Origin: Geminicoccus sp.
GTDB taxonomy: Bacteria > Pseudomonadota > Alphaproteobacteria > UBA7985
Assembly: GCA_002708995.1 (NCBI GenBank)
Contig: PAPT01000030.1
Span: 1 to 63,693, forward strand
DNA length: 63,693 nucleotides
Reading direction: 5' to 3'
The first letter of the stretch is position 1; each line of letters opens with the position of its first letter. A program made the translations under genes and the position numbers. A model generated the notes under the pieces. The model did no database searches. It saw only the letters and a program-made list of their open reading frames with translations, and had not been told where the DNA came from. Of this stretch, positions 55,563-63,693 are shown in pieces.

Positions 55563-56714
55563 ATGGGTGACCTGAAGTTTGAAGAGTTTGGGGATATCTG
55601 GATATTCCTGCTGACGGTGCCTGGACACCTTTTTAATATGATCTTTGGGCTCGCAAAGTTCCTTGTCATCAGCCTGCCAATTACCCTCTTCCACTTTGCC
55701 ATTTGGCTGTGGAATACCGCCATCGGCTTGCCGGAGACGCTGTTCAAGGCAGCGCGCATCCTTGTCGGTGCAGGCTGGGGTGTCATCAAGAACTTTTACT
55801 TATTTGTCGTCAGCAACGAATGGAGCTGGAACTCGCTGAACGATTTTCCGTCGCTGACGACGCAGTTCCGCGTGTTGCTGAACCTTGGTGGCATCAACCA
55901 GCCATTCGACTACTTCGCCGGTTCCTACGGCTTCGCGGTCAAGGAGTTTATTCTGCCGCTCCGACGCGCGATGAATGACTTGCGCGACTTCATCGACTTC
56001 ATGCCCTGGCCGGTGTTCTTTGCCCTCGTGCTGCTACTGGTCTATTTGATCTCCCGCAAAATTGGCGTTGTCATGCTTGCGCTGGCTGCGCTGGTGTTCA
56101 TCGGCGTCTTCGGTCTAATGGAGCTCGCCTCTCAGACCTTCTCTCTGATGATACTGTCTATTATTCTCTGTGTGGTTTTCGGCATCCCGCTGGGCATCTT
56201 CATGTCCGCGTCTGATGCGGTTGATCGAGCGGTCAAGCCGATCCTAGATCTGATGCAAACCATGCCTTCGTTCGTCTACCTCATTCCGGTACTGATCTTG
56301 TTCGGCGTGAGCCCGGTTGCGGGCTTGATTGCCGTGGTGATCTACGCCATGCCGCCGGTGGTGCGCCTCACAAACCTTGGGATCCGGCTGGTGCCGTTCG
56401 AGGTTGTCGAGGCCAGCCACGCTTTCGGCGCGACCTATCTCCAGCGCCTATTCGGCACGCTGATCCCGCTGGCTTTGCCCAACGTCTTCGCCGGTATTAA
56501 TCAGACCATCATGATGGCGCTGGCCATGGTCGTGATCGCTGCACTGGTTGGTGCGCCGGGTTTAGGGGCTGAAGTCCTCTCGGCACAGGGCACGGTAAAC
56601 CTCGCGCTGGGGCTCCAGTCGGGTACCGCCGTCGCACTGATCGCCATCGTGATTGACCGGTCGCTGTACCTCTACGGCGAACGCATGCAGCAGCACCGCA
56701 AGGTAGGGCACTGA
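55563..56714 (+). CDS. Betaine-type ABC transporter permease (ProW/OpuAB family)
   Basis: A 383-residue permease. About 150 N-terminal residues with extra hydrophobic segments precede the BPD permease domain, which has [36 protein letters not shown], the EAA loop [26 protein letters not shown] and [14 protein letters not shown]. This ProW-like plan fits the neighbouring betaine-type binding protein. It follows the stem-loop at 55474 and ends 2 bases before the ATPase gene. Confidence 0.9.
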   Translation: MGDLKFEEFGDIWIFLLTVPGHLFNMIFGLAKFLVISLPITLFHFAIWLWNTAIGLPETLFKAARILVGAGWGVIKNFYLFVVSNEWSWNSLNDFPSLTTQFRVLLNLGGINQPFDYFAGSYGFAVKEFILPLRRAMNDLRDFIDFMPWPVFFALVLLLVYLISRKIGVVMLALAALVFIGVFGLMELASQTFSLMILSIILCVVFGIPLGIFMSASDAVDRAVKPILDLMQTMPSFVYLIPVLILFGVSPVAGLIAVVIYAMPPVVRLTNLGIRLVPFEVVEASHAFGATYLQRLFGTLIPLALPNVFAGINQTIMMALAMVVIAALVGAPGLGAEVLSAQGTVNLALGLQSGTAVALIAIVIDRSLYLYGERMQQHRKVGH

Positions 56715-56716
56715 TC

Positions 56717-57766
56717 ATGAGTGAAAACGTCAAAGTATCGATCAAAAACCTCTACAAGGTCTTTGGTGCCAACCCGACCGAAGCGCTGCGGCACGTCTAT
56801 GACGGTCTAGGCAAGGTCGAGTTGCTGGCGCAGCACGAACACGTTCTCGGACTCAACAACATCAATATCGACATCCCAGAAAAGCGGGTGCAGGTTATCA
56901 TGGGCCTGTCGGGATCGGGGAAATCCACCCTGATTCGACATCTGAACCGCCTGATCGATCCAACAGCCGGTGAAGTCGAAGTCGATGGTGTCGACGTTCT
57001 GAAAATGAACGATCGCGACCTCCGTGACTTACGGCAGAGCAAAATGAGCATGGTGTTCCAGAAGTTCGCGCTTATGCCGCACCGGACTGTTTCTGACAAT
57101 GTCGCTTATGGCTTGAGCCTGCAGGGTGTGCGTCGGGGTGAAGCACTGGAGCGGTCGCAGAAGTGGATCGACCGCGTCGGTCTGACCGGTTTTGAAAAGT
57201 CCTACCCCAGCCAGCTCTCCGGAGGCATGCAGCAGCGCGTGGGTCTCGCCCGTGCGTTGGCCACTGACGCCGACATCCTGCTGATGGACGAAGCATTTTC
57301 GGCACTGGACCCGCTGATTCGAACCGATATGCAGGACGTGCTGCTGGAGCTGCAGGCCGAGCTAAATAAGACCATCATCTTCATCACTCACGACCTCGAC
57401 GAGGCGCTGCGCATCGGTGACGATATCGCCATCCTGCGGGATGGTGGTTTGGTGCAGCAGGGCGACCCTCAGGACATTGTCCTGCGCCCGATCGACGAAT
57501 ACGTGTCTGACTTCATCATGGATATTAACCGGGGCCGTGTCCTCAAGGTCCGCTCCCTGATGGAGGCCGGCAAGAAGGGTGGCAAGGTTGAGATCGACTT
57601 CGATATGGCGCTTGAGGACGCCATCCAGAAGATGAAGAACGAACCATCTAAACCTGCAACGGTGATGCAGAATGGCAAAGCTGTTGGGGCGTTGGAAATG
57701 CGTGCTCTACTGGATGCTATTGAGCGACCTGCGCCTGAAAGTGCATCTGGCACAGTCTACCGTTAA
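56717..57766 (+). CDS. Betaine-type ABC transporter ATP-binding protein (ProV/OpuAA family)
   Basis: A 349-residue ATPase with the N-terminal extension of ProV (about 45 residues before the core), Walker [11 protein letters not shown]-loop [13 protein letters not shown], signature [16 protein letters not shown], Walker [14 protein letters not shown] and switch His in ITHDLDEA. After the ATPase core the protein continues for about 80 residues; I do not see a clear pair of CBS domains, though the family often has them. Third gene of the operon, 54 bases before an unknown anchored protein. Confidence 0.9.
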   Translation: MSENVKVSIKNLYKVFGANPTEALRHVYDGLGKVELLAQHEHVLGLNNINIDIPEKRVQVIMGLSGSGKSTLIRHLNRLIDPTAGEVEVDGVDVLKMNDRDLRDLRQSKMSMVFQKFALMPHRTVSDNVAYGLSLQGVRRGEALERSQKWIDRVGLTGFEKSYPSQLSGGMQQRVGLARALATDADILLMDEAFSALDPLIRTDMQDVLLELQAELNKTIIFITHDLDEALRIGDDIAILRDGGLVQQGDPQDIVLRPIDEYVSDFIMDINRGRVLKVRSLMEAGKKGGKVEIDFDMALEDAIQKMKNEPSKPATVMQNGKAVGALEMRALLDAIERPAPESASGTVYR

Positions 57767-57820
57767 TCCATAGGGCCCGTGCAATGAGCGGGGCAGCGAC
57801 AATTTAAAAGGCTAACTAGC

Positions 57821-58423
57821 ATGTTGAAATATATTATCGGCGGAGTTGTCCTGGTTCTCCTGGGCGTTGGTGGGTTCATCAACTACAACCGTGAACGAAG
57901 TGGCGAGTGCTCTGAGGGCTACGTAAAGGACTACCTGCAGCCGGAGTTGGTGGAGAACTACCTGAAAGAATCCGCCTTCTACAAAAACCTTGCTGATGGT
58001 CTGGAAGACCCACGCGTGACAGACGCAACGCGCGCTGACCTGCAAGCGCAGAAGGACCGGCTGGACGCGGGCCTCGAAGGTGGCGAAATCACCTCCCGCG
58101 AAGTTAGCCCAAGCACCCGGACGCGCAAGACCTGCCTCACCCGTCTGACGCTGGACACGGGCTTCATTGAGGCGCGCTACACGCTGGTGACTGACCCTAT
58201 GCCCGGCACCGAGTTTGAAGAGAAGTACTCCAAGCGCCGTAAGAACGTGATCCTGCGTCAAGAGCTGGAAGCCGGCACGATCTATGACTACGTGGACGTT
58301 TCAGTGTTCTCCCGCCGCAGCTTCTACCTGCAAGAAAAGCCGCTGCCGGAGATCATCTACTCGGTGGCCTTTTCCCCTGTAGAGTCCATCAGTGGCGGTG
58401 TGATCGCAGAGATGCCGAAGTAA
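57821..58423 (+). CDS. Hypothetical membrane-anchored protein in the betaine transporter operon
   Basis: A 200-residue protein I do not recognise. One N-terminal transmembrane segment (YIIGGVVLVLLGVGGFINY) is followed by a soluble, charged domain with a Cys in SGECSEGYVKDYL and another in TRKTCLTRLTLDTG, which could form a disulfide if periplasmic. The C-terminal half is beta-rich (FIEARYTLVTDPMPG, DVSVFSRRSFYLQ). It starts 54 bases after the ATPase gene and ends 30 bases before the terminator, so it is part of the betaine transporter transcript. Function unknown. Confidence 0.7.
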   Translation: MLKYIIGGVVLVLLGVGGFINYNRERSGECSEGYVKDYLQPELVENYLKESAFYKNLADGLEDPRVTDATRADLQAQKDRLDAGLEGGEITSREVSPSTRTRKTCLTRLTLDTGFIEARYTLVTDPMPGTEFEEKYSKRRKNVILRQELEAGTIYDYVDVSVFSRRSFYLQEKPLPEIIYSVAFSPVESISGGVIAEMPK

Positions 58424-58452
58424 GGCCGTGGCCTGAACGGCAATGAACGACA

Positions 58453-58487
58453 GCCCCCGTCTTCGCAGGAAGGCGGGGGTTTTTCTT
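58453..58487 (+). terminator. Rho-independent terminator of the betaine transporter operon
   Basis: CCCCCG-T-CTTC, loop GCAG, GAAG-G-CGGGGG, then TTTTTCTTT: a long GC-rich stem with an A-C type internal mismatch and a T-run on the plus strand. The clearest intrinsic terminator in the window. Confidence 0.9.
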
Positions 58488-58512
58488 TGCCGGTGCCCGG
58501 AGGGAGGTGCTC

Positions 58513-59043
58513 TCAGCGGCTGCGGCGGTGGTGCTCCAGCGCCTCGTGCAACGCTTGCAGGAAGCGCGAGCGGTCAGCCTTGGAGAATGGCGCCAGACCG
58601 CCGAAATGACCGCCAGCGCCCGGGCCATCGCCCTTGGTGCCGGCCGAGGCGCGGAGGTCCGCCATAATCCTGCGTGTCGCCACTGCGCCGCCAATGCTGG
58701 CATCGGTGAAGGGCTTTCCCGTGGGCGCCAGCACGCTGGCTCCGGCATCGAGGCAGCGCTGGGCCAGCAGGATATCGGCGGTGATGACCACGGCTTGCGG
58801 ATGCGCAGCGGCGGCGATCCAGTCGTCAGCGGCATCAAAGCTGTCGTCCACGACCTGCAGCCGGATCAGGCCCCCCCGCGGGAAGCGTATGTAGCTGTTT
58901 GCGACCAGTGTCACCTGCACGCCGTGCCGCCCAGCAACCTTGTAGATTTCTTCCTTCACCGGGCAGGCATCGGCGTCGACCAGTACTTCGGCCCCCGTGG
59001 TTTGGTCGGTCGTCAGGGGGCTGTCGTCGTTGTCTGTCGTCAC
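58513..59043 (-). CDS. UPF0178 (YaiI/YqxD) family protein
   Basis: A 176-residue protein. The core VLVDADACPVKEEIYKVA, ANSYIRFP, DDSFDAADDWIAA, VVITADILLAQRCLDAGA and AVATRRIMADLRASAG is that of the YaiI/YqxD/DUF188 family, a PIN-like domain with conserved aspartates of unknown function. The start is uncertain: GTG at 59043 fits best, leaving a 16-base gap from the hydroxyacid oxidase gene; starts further upstream would overlap that gene. It is convergent with the betaine transporter operon. Confidence 0.85.
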   Translation of the reverse strand: MTTDNDDSPLTTDQTTGAEVLVDADACPVKEEIYKVAGRHGVQVTLVANSYIRFPRGGLIRLQVVDDSFDAADDWIAAAAHPQAVVITADILLAQRCLDAGASVLAPTGKPFTDASIGGAVATRRIMADLRASAGTKGDGPGAGGHFGGLAPFSKADRSRFLQALHEALEHHRRSR

Positions 59044-59059
59044 AAGGGCTTGGGTCCGT

Positions 59060-60217
59060 TCAGCAGGGGGAGGGCAGCAAGCGTACGGGAAGATCATCGA
59101 GCGACCTCGCACCGATCTGCTGCATATTGGCGATCATGTCGGCGCGCAGGATATGCAGCAGGTGGTCAACGCCCCGCTCCCCCAGCGCGCCCAGTGCGTA
59201 GTGGAAGGCCCGCCCGAGCATGACGAAGTCAGCGCCGCGGGCAAGCGCGCGCAGAATGTCCAGCCCGCTGTCGATCCCGGAATCACAGATGATCGGCACG
59301 TCCTCGCCCGCCGCCGCACGGATGGCGGGCAGGCTGTCGATCGTTGCTGGCCCCGCCTCGAACTGGCGGCCAGCGTGGTTGCTGACCCACAGCACGTCGA
59401 CCCCGGTGCCGAGCAGGCGTGGCACGTCGGCGGGGTCTTGCACGCCCTTGACCATCAGCGTGCCGGGCCAGAGTGCGCGCAGCCGCTCCAGATAGGCCCA
59501 GTCCGGGTAGCCCCGGATCACCCGGCCGGCGTGCACGAAGCGGTCGGCGCTGGACTGCCCGGGGGCGATGTACGCTTCCGGAAAGGGCATGCGTGGCACG
59601 CCCGCGCCGAGCATGCGCAGCGCCCAGCCAGGGTGGCTGAGCACGGAGCTGAGAATCTGCGGGGTGAACTGCGGCGAGATCGACAGCTGCGCGCGCCGCT
59701 GCCGCTCCCGGCGGCTTTCACCCGGTACGTCGAGGGTCAGGACCATTGCGCTGAAGCCGGCCTTGTGCACGCGCTCCAGCATGTCTTTCAAGACCTCGGG
59801 CTCGCCGGGGGCGTAGAGCTGGAACCAGCCGTTATCGGCATCGAGGTTCGGGGCGATGGCTTCGGGGGTCGAACTGGAGACGGTCGAGAGGCAGAAGGGC
59901 AGGCCGGCAGCCCTCGCCCGGCGGGAGAGGATGTCTTCGGCGCGGGGCCAGATCAGCCCCGACATCCCCACCGGGGCGACGCCCAGCGGCAAGGTCCAGG
60001 CTCGACCCAGAAAGCTCCGGGTCAGATCGGGCTGAACGTCTCCGCTGAGGATGGCAGGCAGGAAGCCGACCCGGTCGAGCGCCGCCCGATTGCGGCGGGC
60101 ACCGGCTTCGCTGCCCGTGGCTGAGTCCAGATACTCAAAGGCAAAGCGCGGCAGGCGCTGCGCTGCACGGTGGCGCAGGTCAGACAGGGCCGGAAAGCGA
60201 AAGTCGAGATCGTCCAT
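59060..60217 (-). CDS. FMN-dependent alpha-hydroxy acid dehydrogenase/oxidase (LldD-like)
   Basis: A 385-residue TIM-barrel flavoprotein. Seen: RFAFEYLDSATGSEAGARRN at the N-terminus, LGVAPVGMSGLIWP, LSTVSSSTPEAIA, the FMN-binding Lys in LMVKGVQDPADV and the catalytic SNHAGRQFEAGP (His and Arg; usual form SNHGGRQLD), then DSGIDSGLDILRALARGADFVMLGR. Substrates of the family are lactate, glycolate or mandelate; here the replacement of the usual SNHGGRQLD by SNHAGRQFE is noteworthy but within family variation. It is upstream of the UPF0178 gene and divergent from a NitT/TauT-type transporter. Confidence 0.87.
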   Translation of the reverse strand: MDDLDFRFPALSDLRHRAAQRLPRFAFEYLDSATGSEAGARRNRAALDRVGFLPAILSGDVQPDLTRSFLGRAWTLPLGVAPVGMSGLIWPRAEDILSRRARAAGLPFCLSTVSSSTPEAIAPNLDADNGWFQLYAPGEPEVLKDMLERVHKAGFSAMVLTLDVPGESRRERQRRAQLSISPQFTPQILSSVLSHPGWALRMLGAGVPRMPFPEAYIAPGQSSADRFVHAGRVIRGYPDWAYLERLRALWPGTLMVKGVQDPADVPRLLGTGVDVLWVSNHAGRQFEAGPATIDSLPAIRAAAGEDVPIICDSGIDSGLDILRALARGADFVMLGRAFHYALGALGERGVDHLLHILRADMIANMQQIGARSLDDLPVRLLPSPC

Positions 60218-60439
60218 ACCCCGTGTCTAGACGAGGTTGACGAGCATCAAAAGGACTGGCTTGTGCAAAGGCAGCGATCCGCTTGGTTCCCGAACTGATT
60301 AAGTCAGAGGCATTACGCCAAAAGGATAGGCAATATTGGCTGCCGGTTACATTTTTGCTCTCCAAACAGGCAATTCCATGGTTAAGGTTAGGGCATGTCG
60401 CGGTTATCAGCGGCGCAAATCCTGAAAGAGGAGAAGATC

Positions 60440-61456
60440 ATGAAGAAGATGATTTGGGCAGGGCTTCTGTCGACCGTGACGGCGCTTGGCGCGGCGGTTG
60501 GTGCCCAGGCGCAGACCAGCGTCCCTTTTGCCCTTGACTGGAAATTTGAAGGCCCGAGTGCGGCCTACTTTGCCGCCATCGATAATGGCCACTTCGCCGC
60601 GGGCGGTCTCGACGTTGAGATTTCCGCGGGCTCCGGCTCGCTGGATGCCATTCCAAAGGTTGCGACCGGCGCGTTCCCGATGGGCTTTGCCGACATCAAC
60701 TCGCTGATCAAGTTCAAGGACCAGAACCCCGACGCGCCCGTGATCGCAGTGATGATGGTCTACGACAAGCCGCCCTTTGCCGTAATCGGTCGCAAGTCGC
60801 AGGGTGTCTCTACCCCGGCTGACCTCGAAGGCAAAATCCTCGGTGCACCGCCGCCAGATGGCGCTTGGGCGCAGTTCCCGGCCTTCGCTACCGCGAACGG
60901 TCTGGACGTTTCCGCGATCACCGTTGAGCCGGTCGGCTTCCCGACCCGTGAGCCCATGCTCGCCGAAGGTAAGGTTGACGCCATCACTGGCTTCTCGTTC
61001 TCGAGCTACCTGAACCTCGTGCGTCTGGGTGTGTCCGAAGACGATATTTCGACCATTCTGATGGCCGACCACGGCCTGCAGCTCTACGGCAACGCGATCA
61101 TCGCCAACACCGATTTTGCTGCGGCGAACCCAGACCATGTGACGGCCTTCCTGACGGCGGTTGCTGCGGGTTGGCGTGACGTGATTGCTGACCCTGAGAT
61201 GGGCGCCAAGGCGGTTGCCATGCGCAACCCGGCGGCTGATGTCGCGCTGGAAACCCGCCGTCTGCAGCTGTCGATCGATGGCAACGTCATGACCGACTAC
61301 ACCATGGCCAACGGCATGGGCAGCATCGATCCTGACCGCATGGCTGCGGCTCTGGGCCAGCTTGCTGAAACCTACGAGTTCCAGAACTCACCCGATGCGT
61401 CGATGTACTACACCGATGCTTACCTGCCGGGCAGTGATGCCCTGATGCTGAAGTAA
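60440..61456 (+). CDS. NitT/TauT-type ABC transporter substrate-binding protein (NMT1/THI5-like)
   Basis: A 338-residue periplasmic binding protein with a signal peptide ending VGAQAQ. NMT1-like features are ALDWKFEGPSAAYFAAIDNGHFAAGGLDVEI, PMGFADINSLIKF, and a mid-protein LGAPPPDGAWAQFPAFATANGLD. Relatives bind taurine, nitrate, aliphatic sulfonates or thiamine pyrimidine precursors. ATG at 60440 has AAGAGGAG upstream. A perfect stem-loop follows at 61477. First gene of a binding protein, ATPase, permease set. Confidence 0.87.
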   Translation: MKKMIWAGLLSTVTALGAAVGAQAQTSVPFALDWKFEGPSAAYFAAIDNGHFAAGGLDVEISAGSGSLDAIPKVATGAFPMGFADINSLIKFKDQNPDAPVIAVMMVYDKPPFAVIGRKSQGVSTPADLEGKILGAPPPDGAWAQFPAFATANGLDVSAITVEPVGFPTREPMLAEGKVDAITGFSFSSYLNLVRLGVSEDDISTILMADHGLQLYGNAIIANTDFAAANPDHVTAFLTAVAAGWRDVIADPEMGAKAVAMRNPAADVALETRRLQLSIDGNVMTDYTMANGMGSIDPDRMAAALGQLAETYEFQNSPDASMYYTDAYLPGSDALMLK

Positions 61457-61476
61457 GTTCAGCTGACCTGATCGGG

Positions 61477-61505
61477 GCGGGTCGGTTCCTCAGGGGCCGA
61501 CCCGC
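61477..61505 (+). terminator. Stem-loop between binding-protein and ATPase genes
   Basis: GCGGGTCGG at 61477-61485 pairs perfectly with CCGACCCGC at 61497-61505 around an 11-base loop. No strong T-run follows, so it is probably a processing or leaky termination site that raises binding-protein levels. Confidence 0.65.
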
Positions 61506-61609
61506 ATCCGCTTTCCGCCCGGTTTATCCGGGGAGGGGTGGGGCTCCTCGCTTTCTTTCTCCGGGATTTGACCCTAGGCTGGGCGGCGTCTTTGTCCTGC
61601 GGTGCTCTT

Positions 61610-62425
61610 ATGTCTGATCAATCCGTTATCGCCCTCGAAAACGTCAGCCACGCTTACCCGACTGACGCCGGACCCCTTCCGGTGCTCGATGGCGTCAGTT
61701 TCGAGATCGCACAGAGTGGTTTTACCGCCGTCGTTGGCCCGTCGGGCTGTGGCAAGTCCACACTGACCAAACTAGTCGCTGGCCTGCTCAAGCCCGATGC
61801 TGGGCGGGTAATCCTCGACGGCAAGCCGGTGGTCTCGCCCCGCCCAACGGTGGGCATGGCCTTCCAGAACCCGGTCCTGCTCGAATGGCGCTCGATCCTG
61901 CGAAACGTGCTGCTGCCGCTGGAGATTGTCCACGGCCACGGCCTGAGCCGGCGGGAGGCAGAAGACCGCGCGGCGGGGCTGCTCGATCTGGTGGGCCTGG
62001 CGGGCTTTGAAGACAAGCGCCCCTCCGAACTCTCCGGGGGCATGCGCCAGCGGGCCTCGCTGTGCCGCGCCCTGATCCACCAGCCCAGCGTGCTGATCCT
62101 CGACGAGCCCTTCGGCGCGCTCGACGCCTTCACCCGCGAAGACCTGTGGCAGATCATGTTCAAGCTGCGGATCGAGCAGGGGGTGACCTGTATGCTCATC
62201 ACCCACGATCTGCGCGAGAGCGTGTTCCTCGCCGACGAAGTGCTGGTGCTCTCCGACCGCCCGGCGCAGGTCCAGCACCGGATGACCGTGCCGCTGGGGC
62301 GCGAACGCGAGATCGAAGACCTCTACCGGCCCGAGATCGTCGAAAACCTCGCCGAGCTCCGCCGCCAGATTCAGATTGCACAGGGCCGCGACCGTGGCGA
62401 AGACCAGCAGGGGGAGGCCGCCTGA
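61610..62425 (+). CDS. NitT/TauT-type ABC transporter ATP-binding protein
   Basis: A 271-residue ATPase: Walker A GPSGCGKST, Q-loop GMAFQNPVLLEWRSILRNV (the LLEW/LLPW form typical of the sulfonate/nitrate/taurine family), signature LSGGMRQRASLCRALI, Walker B VLILDEPFGALDA and switch His in LITHDLRESVFLADEV. ATG at 61610 is chosen because MSDQSVIALENVSHAY matches family N-termini; an earlier ATG adds a hydrophobic leader unlikely to be real. Its stop overlaps the permease start. Confidence 0.9.
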   Translation: MSDQSVIALENVSHAYPTDAGPLPVLDGVSFEIAQSGFTAVVGPSGCGKSTLTKLVAGLLKPDAGRVILDGKPVVSPRPTVGMAFQNPVLLEWRSILRNVLLPLEIVHGHGLSRREAEDRAAGLLDLVGLAGFEDKRPSELSGGMRQRASLCRALIHQPSVLILDEPFGALDAFTREDLWQIMFKLRIEQGVTCMLITHDLRESVFLADEVLVLSDRPAQVQHRMTVPLGREREIEDLYRPEIVENLAELRRQIQIAQGRDRGEDQQGEAA

Positions 62426-63204
62426 TGAACCCGCAACAGAGCCGGTTGATCCGGCAGATTCTCGTGCCGCTGGTGTCGATCGTCGTTTTTCTGATTCTCT
62501 GGGAATTGCTGGTGTGGTGGCGCGACTGGCCGAACTACAAGATGGCCTCGCCCAGCGACCTGACCGGCGCGTTTTCCAAGTACTGGAAGCTGTTCCTGCT
62601 TTACGGGTGGCAGACGCTCTGGCGGACCGTGCTTGGGTTGGTGATCTCGATCCTCGTTGGCACGCTGCTGGGGATGATCATGGGCTTTTCCAAGGTCGCG
62701 CGCGATGCGCTCTATCCGCTGCTGGTCGGCTTCAACGCCGTGCCCAAGGCGACCGTCGTGCCGGTGATCGCGCTGCTGTTCATCGGTGCGGACAACACCA
62801 ACACCGTGCTGATGGCCTTCATGATCAGCTTCTTCCCGATCGCCGTTTCGGTGTCGGTGGGCCTGAACACGCTGGAGACTGAGTACCGCGATATCCTGCG
62901 CGCGCTGGGGGCCAGCCGGTTCACCGTGTTCTGGAAAATTGCCCTGCCCAAAACGCTGCCAGAGTTTTTCGGGGCGCTCAAGGTCGCGGTCACGCTGGCC
63001 TTCATTGGCACCAATCTTGTCGAGATCATCGAACCCCACGGCATGGGGCTGGGGCACCTGTTCGACAGCGGTAAGATCAACGCCGATTATCCGCTTATGT
63101 TCGCCGTGCTGCTGGCGCTGGCCTTCCTCGGCATTCTGCTGTTCTACGCGGTAGTGGTGCTGGAGAAGATTTTTGCCGGCTGGGCCGAACGTCCTGAGAC
63201 CTGA
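62425..63204 (+). CDS. NitT/TauT-type ABC transporter permease
   Basis: A 259-residue permease with about six hydrophobic segments. The core has LWRTVLGLVISILVGTLLGMIMG, FNAVPKATVVPVIALLFIG, the EAA loop YRDILRALGASRFTVFWKIALPKTLPEFFG and AVTLAFIGTNLVEI, as in the TauC/SsuC family. The ATG overlaps the ATPase stop (TGATG), so the two are translationally coupled. It is followed 53 bases later by the partial dienelactone hydrolase gene. Confidence 0.9.
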   Translation: MNPQQSRLIRQILVPLVSIVVFLILWELLVWWRDWPNYKMASPSDLTGAFSKYWKLFLLYGWQTLWRTVLGLVISILVGTLLGMIMGFSKVARDALYPLLVGFNAVPKATVVPVIALLFIGADNTNTVLMAFMISFFPIAVSVSVGLNTLETEYRDILRALGASRFTVFWKIALPKTLPEFFGALKVAVTLAFIGTNLVEIIEPHGMGLGHLFDSGKINADYPLMFAVLLALAFLGILLFYAVVVLEKIFAGWAERPET

Positions 63205-63257
63205 TATCTGAACAACCCCACACCCGAACCAGTCTGTTGCACAATGAGACCGCCGCT

Positions 63258-63693
63258 ATGACCGTCAGCAGCTTTGATATGACCTTCACGGCCCGAGACG
63301 GCGCGACTTATGATGGCCGGATGTCGACCCCGGCGGGAGACGGCACAGCCCCGGCGATCCTGATCATCCCGGCGATCTTCGGTACCGATGCGGAGATGGA
63401 GGGCCTGATCGAATACTTTGCCCACGACGGCTTCCTGACGGCTGCGCCCGACTACTTTCACCGCAGCGTACCCGGGCCCACGGCGGACTTTCAAGCCGCG
63501 CTGGACCGGATGAAAAGCTTCGACATGGCACAGGGGCTGATGGACATGGACGATTGCATGGCCCAGCTGCGCAGCCACCCGCGCTGCAACGGCAAGCTGG
63601 CGGTGCTCGGGTTCTGCTTTGGCGGTAGTTTCGCCTTTCTGGCAGGAACGCGCTACGGCGCCGATGCCGTAGGCGCCTACCACGGGACCCGCA
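63258..63693 (+). CDS. Dienelactone hydrolase family protein, 3' end outside window
   Basis: The first 145 codons of an alpha/beta-hydrolase; the window ends inside it. Seen: GRMSTPAGDGTAPAILIIPAIFGTD, DYFHRSVPG and the nucleophile elbow LGFCFGGSFAF, where Cys is the catalytic residue as in dienelactone hydrolase (GxCxGG). The Asp and His of the triad lie beyond the edge. It is transcribed in the same direction as the preceding NitT/TauT-type transporter, 53 bases after its permease, and may share its operon. The substrate is unknown. Confidence 0.85.
   Translation, partial: MTVSSFDMTFTARDGATYDGRMSTPAGDGTAPAILIIPAIFGTDAEMEGLIEYFAHDGFLTAAPDYFHRSVPGPTADFQAALDRMKSFDMAQGLMDMDDCMAQLRSHPRCNGKLAVLGFCFGGSFAFLAGTRYGADAVGAYHGTR

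Overview
The window reads as GC-rich chromosomal DNA of a heterotrophic, probably marine alphaproteobacterium. The evidence is family-level: carnitine, betaine and DMSP-type one-carbon and sulfur genes, a SoeABC-type sulfite dehydrogenase, methylmalonyl-CoA mutase, and the alphaproteobacterial flavour of PyrE, LeuCD and RNase D. I see no rRNA, tRNA, insertion sequence, prophage or CRISPR array. Both edges cut genes: a PQQ sugar dehydrogenase at base 1 and a dienelactone hydrolase at base 63693.

Layout. 1-1480: partial PQQ sugar dehydrogenase and a carboxymuconolactone-decarboxylase-like protein. 1639-7800: a broken dimethylglycine/sarcosine dehydrogenase-like gene (two in-frame stops and a frameshift), then an MDR oxidoreductase, a muconate-lactonizing-type enolase-superfamily enzyme and a class III aminotransferase, which looks like an N-methyl amino acid or betaine catabolic block. 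8179-13027: CysH, LeuDC, a HAD hydrolase and GalE. 13169-16963: NDP-forming acyl-CoA ligase, CaiD-like carnitinyl-CoA dehydratase and a second enoyl-CoA hydratase. 17000-21150: RNase D, a DMT exporter and AspS.

21633-26809 is the most interesting part. A Znu/Mnt-type metal ABC transporter plus a 49-residue membrane protein lies directly behind a well-preserved cobalamin riboswitch on the minus strand, and B12-dependent methylmalonyl-CoA mutase is divergent to it. The simplest reading is a cobalt importer built from a zinc/manganese-type transporter. 26840-34851: methyltransferase, LysR coupled to an APH(6)-like kinase, acetyl-CoA synthetase, AEC transporter, PyrE and PyrC.

35010-45181 is a sulfur-flavoured region: a lipoprotein gene with an internal stop, a polar-amino-acid-type ABC transporter without a binding protein, a DmdA-like demethylase, PhnX and SoeABC. 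45182-50184 is accessory: a 36-bp tandem repeat, DUF1330, an exporter, a GNAT, two tandem related proteins of unknown function and an ArsR regulator. 50428-54083: glutaryl-CoA dehydrogenase, class III CoA-transferase and omega-aminotransferase. 54431-58485: a glycine/proline-betaine-type ABC importer with an unknown anchored protein, closed by a clear terminator. 58513-63693: UPF0178 protein, FMN-dependent hydroxyacid oxidase, a NitT/TauT-type ABC importer and the partial hydrolase.

Together the genes describe a cell that imports quaternary amines and related osmolytes, demethylates them or converts them to CoA thioesters, handles the released sulfur as sulfite, and sends C3 units through B12-dependent methylmalonyl-CoA mutase. 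All functions are assigned by recognising motifs and family resemblance; no search was run.
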